This document shows positions 45,163 to 53,120 of a stretch of DNA of 64,000 bases, piece after piece. The first letter of the stretch is position 1. Every line of letters starts with the position of its first letter. The DNA is from Mesohalobacter salilacus. Its GTDB lineage: Bacteria; Bacteroidota; Bacteroidia; Flavobacteriales; Flavobacteriaceae. Location: the NCBI GenBank assembly GCA_003931895.1, contig RRZV01000071.1, forward strand, positions 1-64,000, in the 5' to 3' direction. The position numbers and the translations under genes were made by a program. Under the pieces are notes generated by a model that had not been told where the DNA came from, did no database searches, and was given only the letters and a program-made list of their open reading frames with translations.

Positions 45163-46023
45163 ATGTCTCAAGTAAAACTAATCGAATGCCCAAGAGATGC
45201 CATGCAAGGCATCAAACCTTTTATACCAACACAAGATAAAGTCAAGTATATTCAAAGTCTTTTGTCTTGTGGATTTGACACAATAGACTTTGGGAGTTTT
45301 GTCTCGCCAAAAGCTATTCCACAGATGAAAGATACAGCTGAGGTCTTAAAACATCTTGACTTATCTGAAACGCAGTCTAAACTTTTGGCTATTGTAGCTA
45401 ATTTGAGAGGGGCAAAAGATGCCTGTGAATTTGAAGAAATTGATTATTTAGGCTATCCATTTTCGATTTCAGAAAATTTTCAAATGCGTAATACGCACAA
45501 AACCATAGCAGAATCTATTGACATTTTAAAGTCTATCATTAACTTAGCTCATAAACACGACAAAGAAGTTGTGGCTTACCTTTCTATGGGGTTTGGCAAT
45601 CCTTATGGCGACCCATGGAACGCGGATATTGTAGGCGAATGGACGGAAAAATTATCAGGTTTAGGCGTTAAAATTCTTTCATTGTCTGATACTATTGGCA
45701 GTTCAAATAAAACCATAATTAAAACACTGTTTTCAGACCTCATTCCAAAATATCCTAATATAGAATTTGGAGCCCATTTGCATACGACACCTACGACTTG
45801 GCATGAAAAAGTTGATGCAGCCTATCAGTCTGGTTGCAGGAGATTTGACGGAGCCATTCAAGGTTTTGGAGGATGTCCGATGGCTAAAGACGACTTAACT
45901 GGTAATATGCCAACAGAAAAACTCTTATCGTATTTTAACACCCATAAAGCGAGTCACGGCGTAAAAATGACCCGTTTTGAAACCGCTTACAATAAAGCTC
46001 TTGAAGTTTTTAGTGGGATTTAG
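45163..46023 (+). CDS. Hydroxymethylglutaryl-CoA lyase
   Basis: Cleaves HMG-CoA to acetoacetate and acetyl-CoA, the last step of leucine breakdown. The 286-residue TIM barrel has ECPRDAMQGIKPFIPT at the N terminus (catalytic Arg-Asp pair; family: PRDGLQ), FGSFVSPKAIPQMKD, and the LHTTPTTWHEKVDAAYQSGCRRFDGAIQGFGGCPMAKDDLTGN region (in pattern) with metal His and the catalytic loop Cys in GGCP. The RDAMQG reading in place of RDGLQ is as in other Bacteroidota. A mevalonate role is unlikely because the DOXP enzyme Dxs is present in this window. Confidence 0.93.
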   Translation: MSQVKLIECPRDAMQGIKPFIPTQDKVKYIQSLLSCGFDTIDFGSFVSPKAIPQMKDTAEVLKHLDLSETQSKLLAIVANLRGAKDACEFEEIDYLGYPFSISENFQMRNTHKTIAESIDILKSIINLAHKHDKEVVAYLSMGFGNPYGDPWNADIVGEWTEKLSGLGVKILSLSDTIGSSNKTIIKTLFSDLIPKYPNIEFGAHLHTTPTTWHEKVDAAYQSGCRRFDGAIQGFGGCPMAKDDLTGNMPTEKLLSYFNTHKASHGVKMTRFETAYNKALEVFSGI

Positions 46024-46116
46024 TTTTTATTGTAGCTAAAATGGTTAAGGATTTAAGAAAAATTCGACATATTAAATTATAAGTGTTAAATTTCGACTTG
46101 TTTTAAAAAGTATTTT

Positions 46117-46554
46117 ATGAATAAATTTATCTTACCCTTACGTTTTGGAATCGCTATTAGTGGTTCACTTATTGGTTACTTTTTATTGTTATCCTTATTT
46201 GGTTTGCACACCAATCCTTTTTTCAGTCTATTTAATGCTGTTATTACGGGTTTTGGTATATTTGAAGCTATCCGTTTTAGGCGATTAGAACATGGACCAA
46301 ATTATACATATTCTACTGGCTTTACCTGTGGTTTAGTTTCTGGCTTTGTGGCTACTATTATCTTTTCTATTTTTATGGCTGTTTATGCTACAGAAGTCAA
46401 CCCCAACTTTATTAATAATTTGCTCACCAGCTGGGATAATCATTTTGAAGTTACGGTTGGTACCTTTATATTTGTCGTTGCTTTAATGGGTTTTGCTACA
46501 GCAGTAGTGACGACACTTACTGTAATGCAATTATTTAAAAACCCAAAAAAATAA
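46117..46554 (+). CDS. DUF4199 domain membrane protein
   Basis: A 145-residue inner-membrane protein with four predicted helices (RFGIAISGSLIGYFLLLSLF; FFSLFNAVITGFGIFEAI; FTCGLVSGFVATIIFSIFMAVYA; VGTFIFVVALMGFATAVVTTLTVMQLF in pattern). It fits the DUF4199 family of Bacteroidota, with the soluble FRRLEHGPNYTYSTGF loop between helices 2 and 3. Function unknown. It lies alone between the HMG-CoA lyase gene and the rplU promoter. Confidence 0.75.
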   Translation: MNKFILPLRFGIAISGSLIGYFLLLSLFGLHTNPFFSLFNAVITGFGIFEAIRFRRLEHGPNYTYSTGFTCGLVSGFVATIIFSIFMAVYATEVNPNFINNLLTSWDNHFEVTVGTFIFVVALMGFATAVVTTLTVMQLFKNPKK

Positions 46555-46555
46555 G

Positions 46556-46587
46556 TTTGGATATCTTAAAAACTTACTTTACATTTG
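46556..46587 (+). promoter_or_regulatory. Promoter of rplU-rpmA
   Basis: TTTG (46556-46559), 20 bp, TACATTTG (46580-46587): the best match to the Bacteroidota vegetative promoter in the window. The start codon follows after 35 bp. Confidence 0.75.
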
Positions 46588-46621
46588 CAATCCTTAAAAA
46601 ATTGAACAAAATCATTAAGCT

Positions 46622-47149
46622 ATGTATGCAATTGTAGAGATAGCAGGGCAGCAATTTAAAGTTGCAAAAGACCAAAAAGTGTTTGTTCATCGTTTACATG
46701 ACGAAGAAGGTGCAAAGGTTAACTTTGACAATGTTCTTCTTTTGGACAACGATGGCCAGATTCAAGTTGGCGCCCCAGCTATAGACGGTGCTCAAGTCAG
46801 CGCCAAAATTTTAAGACACCTCAAAGGTGACAAAGTCATTGTCTTTAAAAAGAAAAGACGAAAAGGCTACAAAAAGAAAAATGGACACCGACAATATTTG
46901 TCTGAAATCCAAATTGAAAGTATTGTCGCTTCAGGTGCAAAAAAAGCAGAGAAAAAAACAGAAGCTAAAGCTGAAGTTAAAAAAGAAGAGCCTAAAAAGG
47001 AAACTTCAAAAAAAGATGATTCTTCTGCTAAACTTTCTGATATGACCGTAGCAGAGTTGAAAGCTCATGCTAAAGACATAGGACTTGAAGGTTACTCAAG
47101 TCTTAAAAAAGCTGAATTAATAGAAGCAATAGAAAACTTTAAATCATAA
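46622..47149 (+). CDS. rplU: 50S ribosomal protein L21 with C-terminal SAP/HeH-like extension
   Basis: Residues 1-~105 are L21 ([25 protein letters not shown] in pattern; [15 protein letters not shown] is the 23S-binding basic segment). A Lys/Glu/Ala-rich linker (~106-135) joins a ~40-residue domain, [35 protein letters not shown] in pattern, which looks like a SAP/HeH/Rho-N helix-extended-loop-helix nucleic-acid-binding domain. Total 175 residues against ~103 for E. coli L21. rpmA starts 4 bp downstream; both share one promoter and terminator. Confidence 0.95.
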   Translation: MYAIVEIAGQQFKVAKDQKVFVHRLHDEEGAKVNFDNVLLLDNDGQIQVGAPAIDGAQVSAKILRHLKGDKVIVFKKKRRKGYKKKNGHRQYLSEIQIESIVASGAKKAEKKTEAKAEVKKEEPKKETSKKDDSSAKLSDMTVAELKAHAKDIGLEGYSSLKKAELIEAIENFKS

Positions 47150-47153
47150 AACC

Positions 47154-47414
47154 ATGGCACATAAGAAAGGCGTTGGAAGTTCCAAGAACGGAAGAGAGTC
47201 AGAATCGAAACGACTCGGTGTAAAAATATTTGGTGGTCAACCTGCAGTAGCTGGCAACATTATTGTTAGACAGCGCGGCACGGCTCACAGACCAGGAGAA
47301 AATGTTTACGCCAGTAAAGACCATACCTTACATGCTAAAGTTGATGGCATTGTAAAGTTTCAAAAATCTAAAGGTGATAAATCTTATGTTTCGATAGAGC
47401 CTTTTGAGGCATAG
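47154..47414 (+). CDS. rpmA: 50S ribosomal protein L27
   Basis: 86 residues, the expected length. [29 protein letters not shown] (in pattern) is the N-terminal tail that reaches the peptidyl-transferase centre; it starts AHKK without the Firmicutes-type cleavable N-terminal extension. [14 protein letters not shown] and [15 protein letters not shown] complete the family pattern. It lies 4 bp after rplU and before a strong terminator. Confidence 0.98.
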   Translation: MAHKKGVGSSKNGRESESKRLGVKIFGGQPAVAGNIIVRQRGTAHRPGENVYASKDHTLHAKVDGIVKFQKSKGDKSYVSIEPFEA

Positions 47415-47435
47415 AAACAAAGTTTTTAAATAATA

Positions 47436-47469
47436 AAAAAAGGATATTCAATTTTGAATATCCTTTTTT
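47436..47469 (+). terminator. Rho-independent terminator after rpmA
   Basis: A perfect 15-bp stem (47436-47450 with 47455-47469) of AAAAAAGGATATTCA and its complement, around ATTT. The A and T runs on both sides make it bidirectional, serving also the convergent lipoprotein gene. Confidence 0.85.
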
Positions 47470-47493
47470 ATGTTTACACTTATTAAATGCTGA

Positions 47494-48039
47494 TTAATTT
47501 ACCGTAATTAAACTGCCTTTATAAAATCCACTTATTTGACGACCTAAATTATCTACTCCAGAAAATTCTATTTCGTATTCAGGCCCATTGCTTATCACCT
47601 GTAAACTGCCCTCAACCAAAAACGGAGGTTCATCTACTTCAGTTTCTGAGCTAATATCAATATTTTCTAATATAGCAGCGTATTCAAAGCTTTGTCCTGT
47701 GATTTCAGAAAAATCTACCAAAGGATATTCGCCTTCTAATAAATCTTGATTCGAGTCCGTAAAAAGCTCAAAATTAATTAAATTAACTATATTATTTTCT
47801 GGCACTGGTTGACCATTTACTATTACAATATTAGTATCAACTAAGGTAATATCAAAATTAGTGAGATTATTAAAAGAGCCAAAGTTTTCTATAGCTCCAG
47901 CTCTAAGCTCATACTCGGTGCCTCCAATTTTTAAAAAGTTATTGGTTTCTGCTGCAACATTGGCATCATCATCGCTTGAGCACGAAATGCTGACTAAAGC
48001 TATAACGAAACACATTAAAAGTAAATCAATTTTTTTCAT
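47494..48039 (-). CDS. Hypothetical lipoprotein, probably surface-exported
   Basis: A 181-residue protein with a lipoprotein signal (LLMCFVIALVSISC, Cys20) followed by SSDDDAN. An acidic S-D-D cluster right after the lipidated cysteine resembles the lipoprotein export signal that sends flavobacterial lipoproteins to the cell surface. The mature part is beta-rich and acidic (NNFLKIGGTEYELRAGAIENFG; VISNGPEYEIEFSGVDNLGRQISGFYKG in pattern); I recognise no named domain. It converges on rpmA and is divergent from metG. Confidence 0.75.
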   Translation of the reverse strand: MKKIDLLLMCFVIALVSISCSSDDDANVAAETNNFLKIGGTEYELRAGAIENFGSFNNLTNFDITLVDTNIVIVNGQPVPENNIVNLINFELFTDSNQDLLEGEYPLVDFSEITGQSFEYAAILENIDISSETEVDEPPFLVEGSLQVISNGPEYEIEFSGVDNLGRQISGFYKGSLITVN

Positions 48040-48129
48040 AATTGTTTTAATTTAGATGCAATTTTACAATAAAACTTAATATTATGATAGCTTAATTTAT
48101 AATATTTCTTTAGTCAGATTAAGATTGTG

Positions 48130-48137
48130 TAATTTTG
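48130..48137 (+). promoter_or_regulatory. Candidate -7 box (TAATTTTG) for metG
   Basis: Exact TAnnTTTG match 37 bp before the metG ATG. Confidence 0.45.
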
Positions 48138-48174
48138 CATTTTTCAAACCGTTTTAATATAACTTCTACTTTAT

Positions 48175-50238
48175 ATGAAAGATTTTAAACGCTATACCAT
48201 TACAGCGGCTTTACCTTATACTAATGGTCCTATTCATATCGGACATTTGGCTGGTGTTTATATTCCAGCTGATATTTATGCGCGCTATTTAAGACTAAAA
48301 AATAAAGACGTGCTCTTTGTCTGTGGTAGTGATGAACACGGTGTGCCGATTACTATTAAAGCCAAAAAGGAAGGCGTTTCACCACAAGATATCGTTGACC
48401 GTTATCACAATATGATTAAAACGTCTTTTGAGAAATTTGGTATTGCCTTTGATTACTACGGCAGAACAACGTCTGAGACACATCAAAAAACAGCTTCTGA
48501 TTTTTTTAAGACTTTATACGATAATGATAAATTTATAGAGCAAACCACCGAACAGCTTTACGACCAAGAAGCTCAACAATTTCTCGCTGATAGATTTGTA
48601 ACCGGTACTTGCCCTAAATGTGGTCACGACGAAGCTTATGGCGATCAGTGTGAAAAATGTGGCACTTCACTAAATGCCACAGATTTGATTAACCCAAAAT
48701 CGGCAATTACAGGAAATAAACCCACGTTAAAAACAACCAAACACTGGTTTCTCCCACTTGACCAATACGATGACTTTTTAAAAGAATGGATTATAAAAGA
48801 GCATAAATATGATTGGAAACCCAATGTTTATGGCCAATGCAAATCTTGGATAGATGAAGGCTTGCGTCCAAGAGCCGTAACTCGTGATTTAGATTGGGGT
48901 ATTTCTGTGCCATTGAAAGATGCCGAAGGTAAAGTGCTATATGTATGGTTTGATGCACCAATCGGTTATATTTCAGCGACTAAAGAATGGGCTGAACAAG
49001 TTGGTAAAAACTGGAAAGACTATTGGAAAAGTGATGATACCAAGCTGCTTCACTTTATCGGAAAAGATAATATTGTCTTCCATTGTATCATCTTCCCCTG
49101 TATGCTTAAAGCCGAAGGTAGTTTTAATTTACCTGATAATGTACCCGCTAATGAATTTCTGAATCTTGAAGGACAAAAACTATCCACTTCAAAAAATTGG
49201 GCGGTTTGGTTGCACGAATATTTAGAAGATTTTCCAAATCAACAAGATGTCTTACGATATGTTTTAACAGCAAATGCGCCTGAAACTAAAGACAACGACT
49301 TTACATGGGCTGATTTTCAAGCCCGAAACAATAACGAACTCGTGGCTATTTACGGTAACTTTATCAATCGAGTTGCGGTTTTGACCCATAAATATTACGG
49401 TGGAAAAGTGCCACAAGCAGATGATTTACAAGATATAGATCAAAAAACACTTCAAGAACTAAAAAGCTTTCCAGAAAAAATAGGTCAATCTATAGAAAAA
49501 TACCGTTTTAGAGAAGCGCAGCAAAAACTGATGGAATTGGCTCGATTAGGTAATAAATATCTAGCCGATGAAGAGCCTTGGAAGCAATTTAAAACCAATC
49601 CTGAACGAACTCAGAATATCATGTTTGTTGCTCTGCAAATCTCAACAGCTTTGGCTGTGTTGAGTGAACCCTTTTTGCCGCATACTTCTAAGACATTGAG
49701 TGATATTTTAAGACTAAAAACATTGGTTGTAAAACTCAATTGGTCAAATATTGCTAAGCACGATGTTTTGCTCCCAACTGATCATTATATTGAAAAAGCA
49801 GGATTGTTATTTTCTAAAATTGAAGACGAACAGATTCAAAAACAACTCAATAAATTGAAGCAAAGCAAAATTGATAATGAAAGCAGCTCTCAAGATCTAA
49901 CGCCTCAAAAGGAACAAATCACTTTTGACGATTTCAGCAAGTTGGACATCAGAACAGGAAAAATTATCAAAGCTGAAAAAATGCCAAAAACCAAAAAATT
50001 GATGACCTTAAAAGTGGATATCGGTTTAGAACAAAGAACCATTGTTTCTGGTATTGCTGAGTATTTTAAAGCTGAAGAAATCATTGGCAAGCAAGTCAGT
50101 GTTGTCATTAATCTAAAACCCATCAAGCTAAGAGGAACATTGAGTGAAGGGATGATTTTAATGACAGAAAATGAAAAAGGCAAATTGGTATTTGTCAACT
50201 CTGACGTTGAAACTCCTACTGGAAAAACAATCGCTTAG
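48175..50238 (+). CDS. metG: Methionyl-tRNA synthetase with C-terminal tRNA-binding domain
   Basis: Charges tRNA(Met) with methionine. The 687-residue class I synthetase has the HIGH-type [18 protein letters not shown] (~residues 11-28), a zinc knuckle [18 protein letters not shown] (~144-161), the KMSKS-type loop as [11 protein letters not shown], and the anticodon-binding helical domain. After a Ser/Gln-rich linker the C terminus carries an EMAP/Arc1p-like OB fold ([20 protein letters not shown] ... [11 protein letters not shown]), the dimerising tRNA-binding module. It appears monocistronic. Confidence 0.98.
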   Translation: MKDFKRYTITAALPYTNGPIHIGHLAGVYIPADIYARYLRLKNKDVLFVCGSDEHGVPITIKAKKEGVSPQDIVDRYHNMIKTSFEKFGIAFDYYGRTTSETHQKTASDFFKTLYDNDKFIEQTTEQLYDQEAQQFLADRFVTGTCPKCGHDEAYGDQCEKCGTSLNATDLINPKSAITGNKPTLKTTKHWFLPLDQYDDFLKEWIIKEHKYDWKPNVYGQCKSWIDEGLRPRAVTRDLDWGISVPLKDAEGKVLYVWFDAPIGYISATKEWAEQVGKNWKDYWKSDDTKLLHFIGKDNIVFHCIIFPCMLKAEGSFNLPDNVPANEFLNLEGQKLSTSKNWAVWLHEYLEDFPNQQDVLRYVLTANAPETKDNDFTWADFQARNNNELVAIYGNFINRVAVLTHKYYGGKVPQADDLQDIDQKTLQELKSFPEKIGQSIEKYRFREAQQKLMELARLGNKYLADEEPWKQFKTNPERTQNIMFVALQISTALAVLSEPFLPHTSKTLSDILRLKTLVVKLNWSNIAKHDVLLPTDHYIEKAGLLFSKIEDEQIQKQLNKLKQSKIDNESSSQDLTPQKEQITFDDFSKLDIRTGKIIKAEKMPKTKKLMTLKVDIGLEQRTIVSGIAEYFKAEEIIGKQVSVVINLKPIKLRGTLSEGMILMTENEKGKLVFVNSDVETPTGKTIA

Positions 50239-50262
50239 CAAGCATTAAAAATATTTGCTTTT

Positions 50263-50859
50263 TTAAAACCGCCATCCGAAGTGGACACCACCTCGTGGTA
50301 TAACACTTTCTCTAAGTTCATCAGGCTCACTTGAAAACCCAAGATTTCTACCTATTCCAAAACCTAAATCAATCATAAAACCAGAATTACTAACCCATTT
50401 CCAACCTATAGACACACCTAAAGCAGTTTCAAAGTAAGTATTATCTCCTCTTTCACTAATGGGTCTTGGGCCTATAAAATCATCATTTTCATATGTATAA
50501 GCTTTCAAGAAACCTTCAGCATAAAAGCCTTTTGCGCCATAATCTTCTTTACTAAAGAAGTATTGTCTGTAAAATGGTGTAATTGAAAGTTTTTCTAGTT
50601 CTTCAGTTTCAACTTCATCACTATCAAGTGCTATAAATATATCTGCACCTAAACCTGAATATCGTCCTAAAATATATTCATATCTTGGTTGTAGAGCAGG
50701 TAAAGCCAATGCAGCAGTAACATCAAGAGATAGTTCGTGTCTTTTCTCAGCAGAAAAAGCATCTAATCTTTTTTCAGAATCTGAGGGTTCAAGTTTGTCC
50801 TGTCCAGAAGCATTAAAACCAAGACACAAAAGGGCAAGGAGATAAAAAAATGGTTTCAT
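50263..50859 (-). CDS. Hypothetical outer-membrane beta-barrel-like protein
   Basis: A 198-residue protein with a signal peptide (MKPFFYLLALLCLGFNASGQ). The mature part has alternating strands ending in an aromatic residue (GWKWVSNSGFMIDLGFGIGRNLGF; RGGVHFGWRF at the C terminus), the pattern of an eight-stranded outer-membrane barrel; the segment YFFSKEDYGAKGFYAEGFLKAY recalls DUF3575-type proteins. No enzymatic motif is present. It converges on metG with a 24-bp gap. Confidence 0.7.
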   Translation of the reverse strand: MKPFFYLLALLCLGFNASGQDKLEPSDSEKRLDAFSAEKRHELSLDVTAALALPALQPRYEYILGRYSGLGADIFIALDSDEVETEELEKLSITPFYRQYFFSKEDYGAKGFYAEGFLKAYTYENDDFIGPRPISERGDNTYFETALGVSIGWKWVSNSGFMIDLGFGIGRNLGFSSEPDELRESVIPRGGVHFGWRF

Positions 50860-50972
50860 AATTGGTTAGTTTATATTAAGACAACAATTATAGTAAAATT
50901 CCTATTTTGTAAATGTTAAATTTTTGAACTAAGATTTTTTCTTTAATGGGCCAGCTACTTAGATCTAAAAAT

Positions 50973-51713
50973 TTAATTGAAACTACTAATTTCATTTTCA
51001 ATTTTATTCTTGCAATGTTCAAAAAGCTCATCAAATTTTAGTGAGCTTGCTTTAATGGGTTGGTGTACTTTGAATCGAATATTTATACCGACGGGTAACG
51101 GAAACATTCCGTGTTGCTGAAGTTTCCAAGAATTGTCAATGCTTACCGGTACGACAGTTGCGTCGGGACAACTTTCGACAAGTGTTCTTAAACCATTTTC
51201 AGAAAAACGCTTGAGTTGACCGTCCCGACTGCGTGTTCCTTCTGGAAAAATAACACCTGAGCGTTTGTTTTTGCTGAGGTATTGCCCAAAAGCCTTAATC
51301 GCTTCTACAGCACTTTCACTATTTTTTCTGTCAATTAAAACTGAGCCTCCGTGACGTAAATTATAAGATACCGATGGAATGCCTTTGCCGAGCTCTTTTT
51401 TGCTGATAAATTTAGGGTGAATTTTTCTCAAATACCAAATCAATGGTGGTATATCATACATGCTTTGGTGATTGGCCACGACAATATGCGGAATACCTTT
51501 TTTCAATTGATAAGGATTATCAAAATAAATGCGTGTTCCAAGTAAATTTAAACAACGCATTATAAAAAAGTTAAGCCAATCCACACTAATTTTATGCGCT
51601 CGATACCCAAAACCGCGATGTGCAATAAATTGAAGTCCATGAAAAATAACCAAAACCAAACCAAAAACCAAATAGAAAATAACGGAAAGTGGATAGGAAA
51701 GGATTTTTTTCAT
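50973..51713 (-). CDS. plsC: 1-acyl-sn-glycerol-3-phosphate acyltransferase
   Basis: Acylates lysophosphatidic acid to phosphatidic acid at the inner membrane. The 246-residue protein has an N-terminal membrane helix (LSVIFYLVFGLVLVIFHGLQF), the HxxxxD motif in VVANHQSMYD (His82, Asp87), FISKKELGKGIPSVSY, and FPEGTRSRDG with the glycerol-phosphate-binding Arg/Glu. VVPVSIDNSWKL is the fourth motif. It appears monocistronic; the PIN toxin gene lies just upstream on the same strand. Confidence 0.93.
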   Translation of the reverse strand: MKKILSYPLSVIFYLVFGLVLVIFHGLQFIAHRGFGYRAHKISVDWLNFFIMRCLNLLGTRIYFDNPYQLKKGIPHIVVANHQSMYDIPPLIWYLRKIHPKFISKKELGKGIPSVSYNLRHGGSVLIDRKNSESAVEAIKAFGQYLSKNKRSGVIFPEGTRSRDGQLKRFSENGLRTLVESCPDATVVPVSIDNSWKLQQHGMFPLPVGINIRFKVHQPIKASSLKFDELFEHCKNKIENEISSFN

Positions 51714-51773
51714 GATTTACCTTTGTGATTTATAGTGTCTATAGTCATTTAGAGACAAATAATATCTATAAAT

Positions 51774-52205
51774 TTATCTCATTTTAGAAATAGTTTTTGT
51801 ATCTAAAACTAGATTAAATCCTTTTTTATTTAAACCTCTTATAAGTTTTTTATCACCTGTCCAAAGCGGTGATTTTAATTGTAAACTTAATGCGATAAAA
51901 GGTGCATCAAATTCATCAACATCATGGACTAAATTTAGAGATTTTTCCCAAATTTTACTTGAAATATTTTCAATATCAATTAATTTAACTTTTTTTATAA
52001 TAACCCCTTGAATAAAATCTAATTCGTGTTCTTCAAGCTTAGAAATCTGTAAAAGCTTGCCTCGGTGTTTCTTTAATTCTTCTAAAATAAAGGTAGGTGC
52101 ATAAAAATCAAAGCTTTGGAAAGAATTTAAAAGTAAATCTGAAATTCTACCGTTAGGATTTAAAACACCACTAAAAATAATATTGGTATCTACAACAATA
52201 ATCAC
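51774..52205 (-). CDS. PIN-domain toxin of a type II toxin-antitoxin pair
   Basis: A 143-residue PIN-domain ribonuclease. The acidic residues are in VVDTNIIFSGVL (Asp6), FILEELKKHRG, DVDEFDAPFIALSLQL and WTGDKKLIRGLNKKGF. It belongs to the 'putative toxin component, PIN family' group rather than to compact VapC. The start is GTG at 52205, inside GTGA, so its first bases overlap the TGA of the antitoxin gene. The coupling and gene order (antitoxin first) are standard for TA modules; the RNA target is unknown. Confidence 0.88.
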   Translation of the reverse strand: MIIVVDTNIIFSGVLNPNGRISDLLLNSFQSFDFYAPTFILEELKKHRGKLLQISKLEEHELDFIQGVIIKKVKLIDIENISSKIWEKSLNLVHDVDEFDAPFIALSLQLKSPLWTGDKKLIRGLNKKGFNLVLDTKTISKMR

Positions 52206-52411
52206 TTGATAAAGTATGCTTTATGTTCAAGCCACCAACTTTGTTTTGATTTTTTGGAAAGTTTATCAATTTGTTCTTGTGAGGCTTTGCTTTTTGAAGC
52301 AATTTCTCTAAACTTTATATAATCTAAAATTCGTTGTAAGCCAACTAAGTCAGTATCAGAAGGTATTTTAATTAATATTTCGCTATCTGTTCTTTCTATT
52401 TTCATATTCAA
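52202..52411 (-). CDS. Antitoxin of the PIN-domain pair
   Basis: A 69-residue protein, 67 if started at the second ATG (MKIERTDSEIL), upstream of and overlapping the PIN toxin by 4 bp (GTGA). The N terminus forms short strands (IERTDSEILIKIPSD) and the rest is a helical, Lys/Ser-rich segment ending KQSWWLEHKAYFIK, the likely toxin-wrapping tail. No classic AbrB or RHH signature is clear. Its role is inferred from position and size. Confidence 0.75.
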   Translation of the reverse strand: MNMKIERTDSEILIKIPSDTDLVGLQRILDYIKFREIASKSKASQEQIDKLSKKSKQSWWLEHKAYFIK

Positions 52412-52463
52412 ATATAATTATTTTATGCGAATTTTTTGGATACCTGCAAATTACATAGCAAAA

Positions 52464-52495
52464 AAATCCTTTGTCAAAAAGCTGGCAAAGGATTT
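52464..52495 (-). terminator. Terminator downstream of the bacilliredoxin gene
   Basis: AAATCCTTTG (52464-52473) pairs perfectly with CAAAGGATTT (52486-52495); the plus-strand A run at 52461 gives a T run on the minus strand. Confidence 0.7.
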
Positions 52496-52552
52496 ATATT
52501 TTACAATGCTACGATTAATTAAAACTTATAGCCTATTGTCATCTACGATTCA

Positions 52553-52963
52553 CTAACAATGCTCATCAAAAGCCGCTTTAAGGTTGTCTGCAATCATTTC
52601 TGCGGGACGACCTTCGATATGGTGACGCTCAAGCATATGAACCAATTCGCCGTCTTTAAACAAAGCAATTGATGGTGAACTTGGTGGGAATGGTATCATA
52701 TGAGCTCTGGCTTTGTCTGTAGCTTCGGTATCAACACCTGCAAAGACAGTATATAAATTATCTGGTGTTTTAGTGTGTTCAGCGGCTAATCTTGCGCCAG
52801 GTCTGGCATTTGCCGCAGCACAACCACATACGGAATTGACTAAAACTAAAGCCGTGCCGTCTTGAGTTAATGCGCTATCTACATCTTGTGCTGACAACAA
52901 CTCTTTAAAGCCTACAGTTGTTAACTCATCTTTCATGGGTTTTACTAATTCTGGTGGATACAT
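52553..52963 (-). CDS. BrxA/BrxB family bacilliredoxin
   Basis: A 136-residue thioredoxin-fold protein of the YphP/YqiW family, which removes bacillithiol from proteins or acts as a disulfide isomerase in Firmicutes. The hallmark CGC is in LVNSVCGCAAANARPG (Cys46, Cys48). The opening MYPPELVKPMKDELT and the PPSSPSIALFKDGELVHMLERHHIEGR pattern match the family closely. It is transcribed alone with a terminator 57 bp downstream. Confidence 0.95.
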   Translation of the reverse strand: MYPPELVKPMKDELTTVGFKELLSAQDVDSALTQDGTALVLVNSVCGCAAANARPGARLAAEHTKTPDNLYTVFAGVDTEATDKARAHMIPFPPSSPSIALFKDGELVHMLERHHIEGRPAEMIADNLKAAFDEHC

Positions 52964-53088
52964 AGTTTCAATTTTTACTGCAAATATACAAATTATTCAA
53001 TGTGGGAATTGGGAATTTATAGAAGTAACAAAATATTAGGATTCGATAGCACATCCTAACTTTCTCTTTGGGAAAGAATATTTATTAT

Positions 53089-53117
53089 GAAAAAAGCCCC
53101 TTCGGGGTTTGGGGCTT
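53089..53117 (-). terminator. Terminator after glnS
   Basis: On the minus strand AAGCCCC pairs with GGGGCTT around a 10-nt loop, followed by a T run; it starts just 3 bp beyond the glnS stop. Confidence 0.8.
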
Positions 53118-53120
53118 AAC

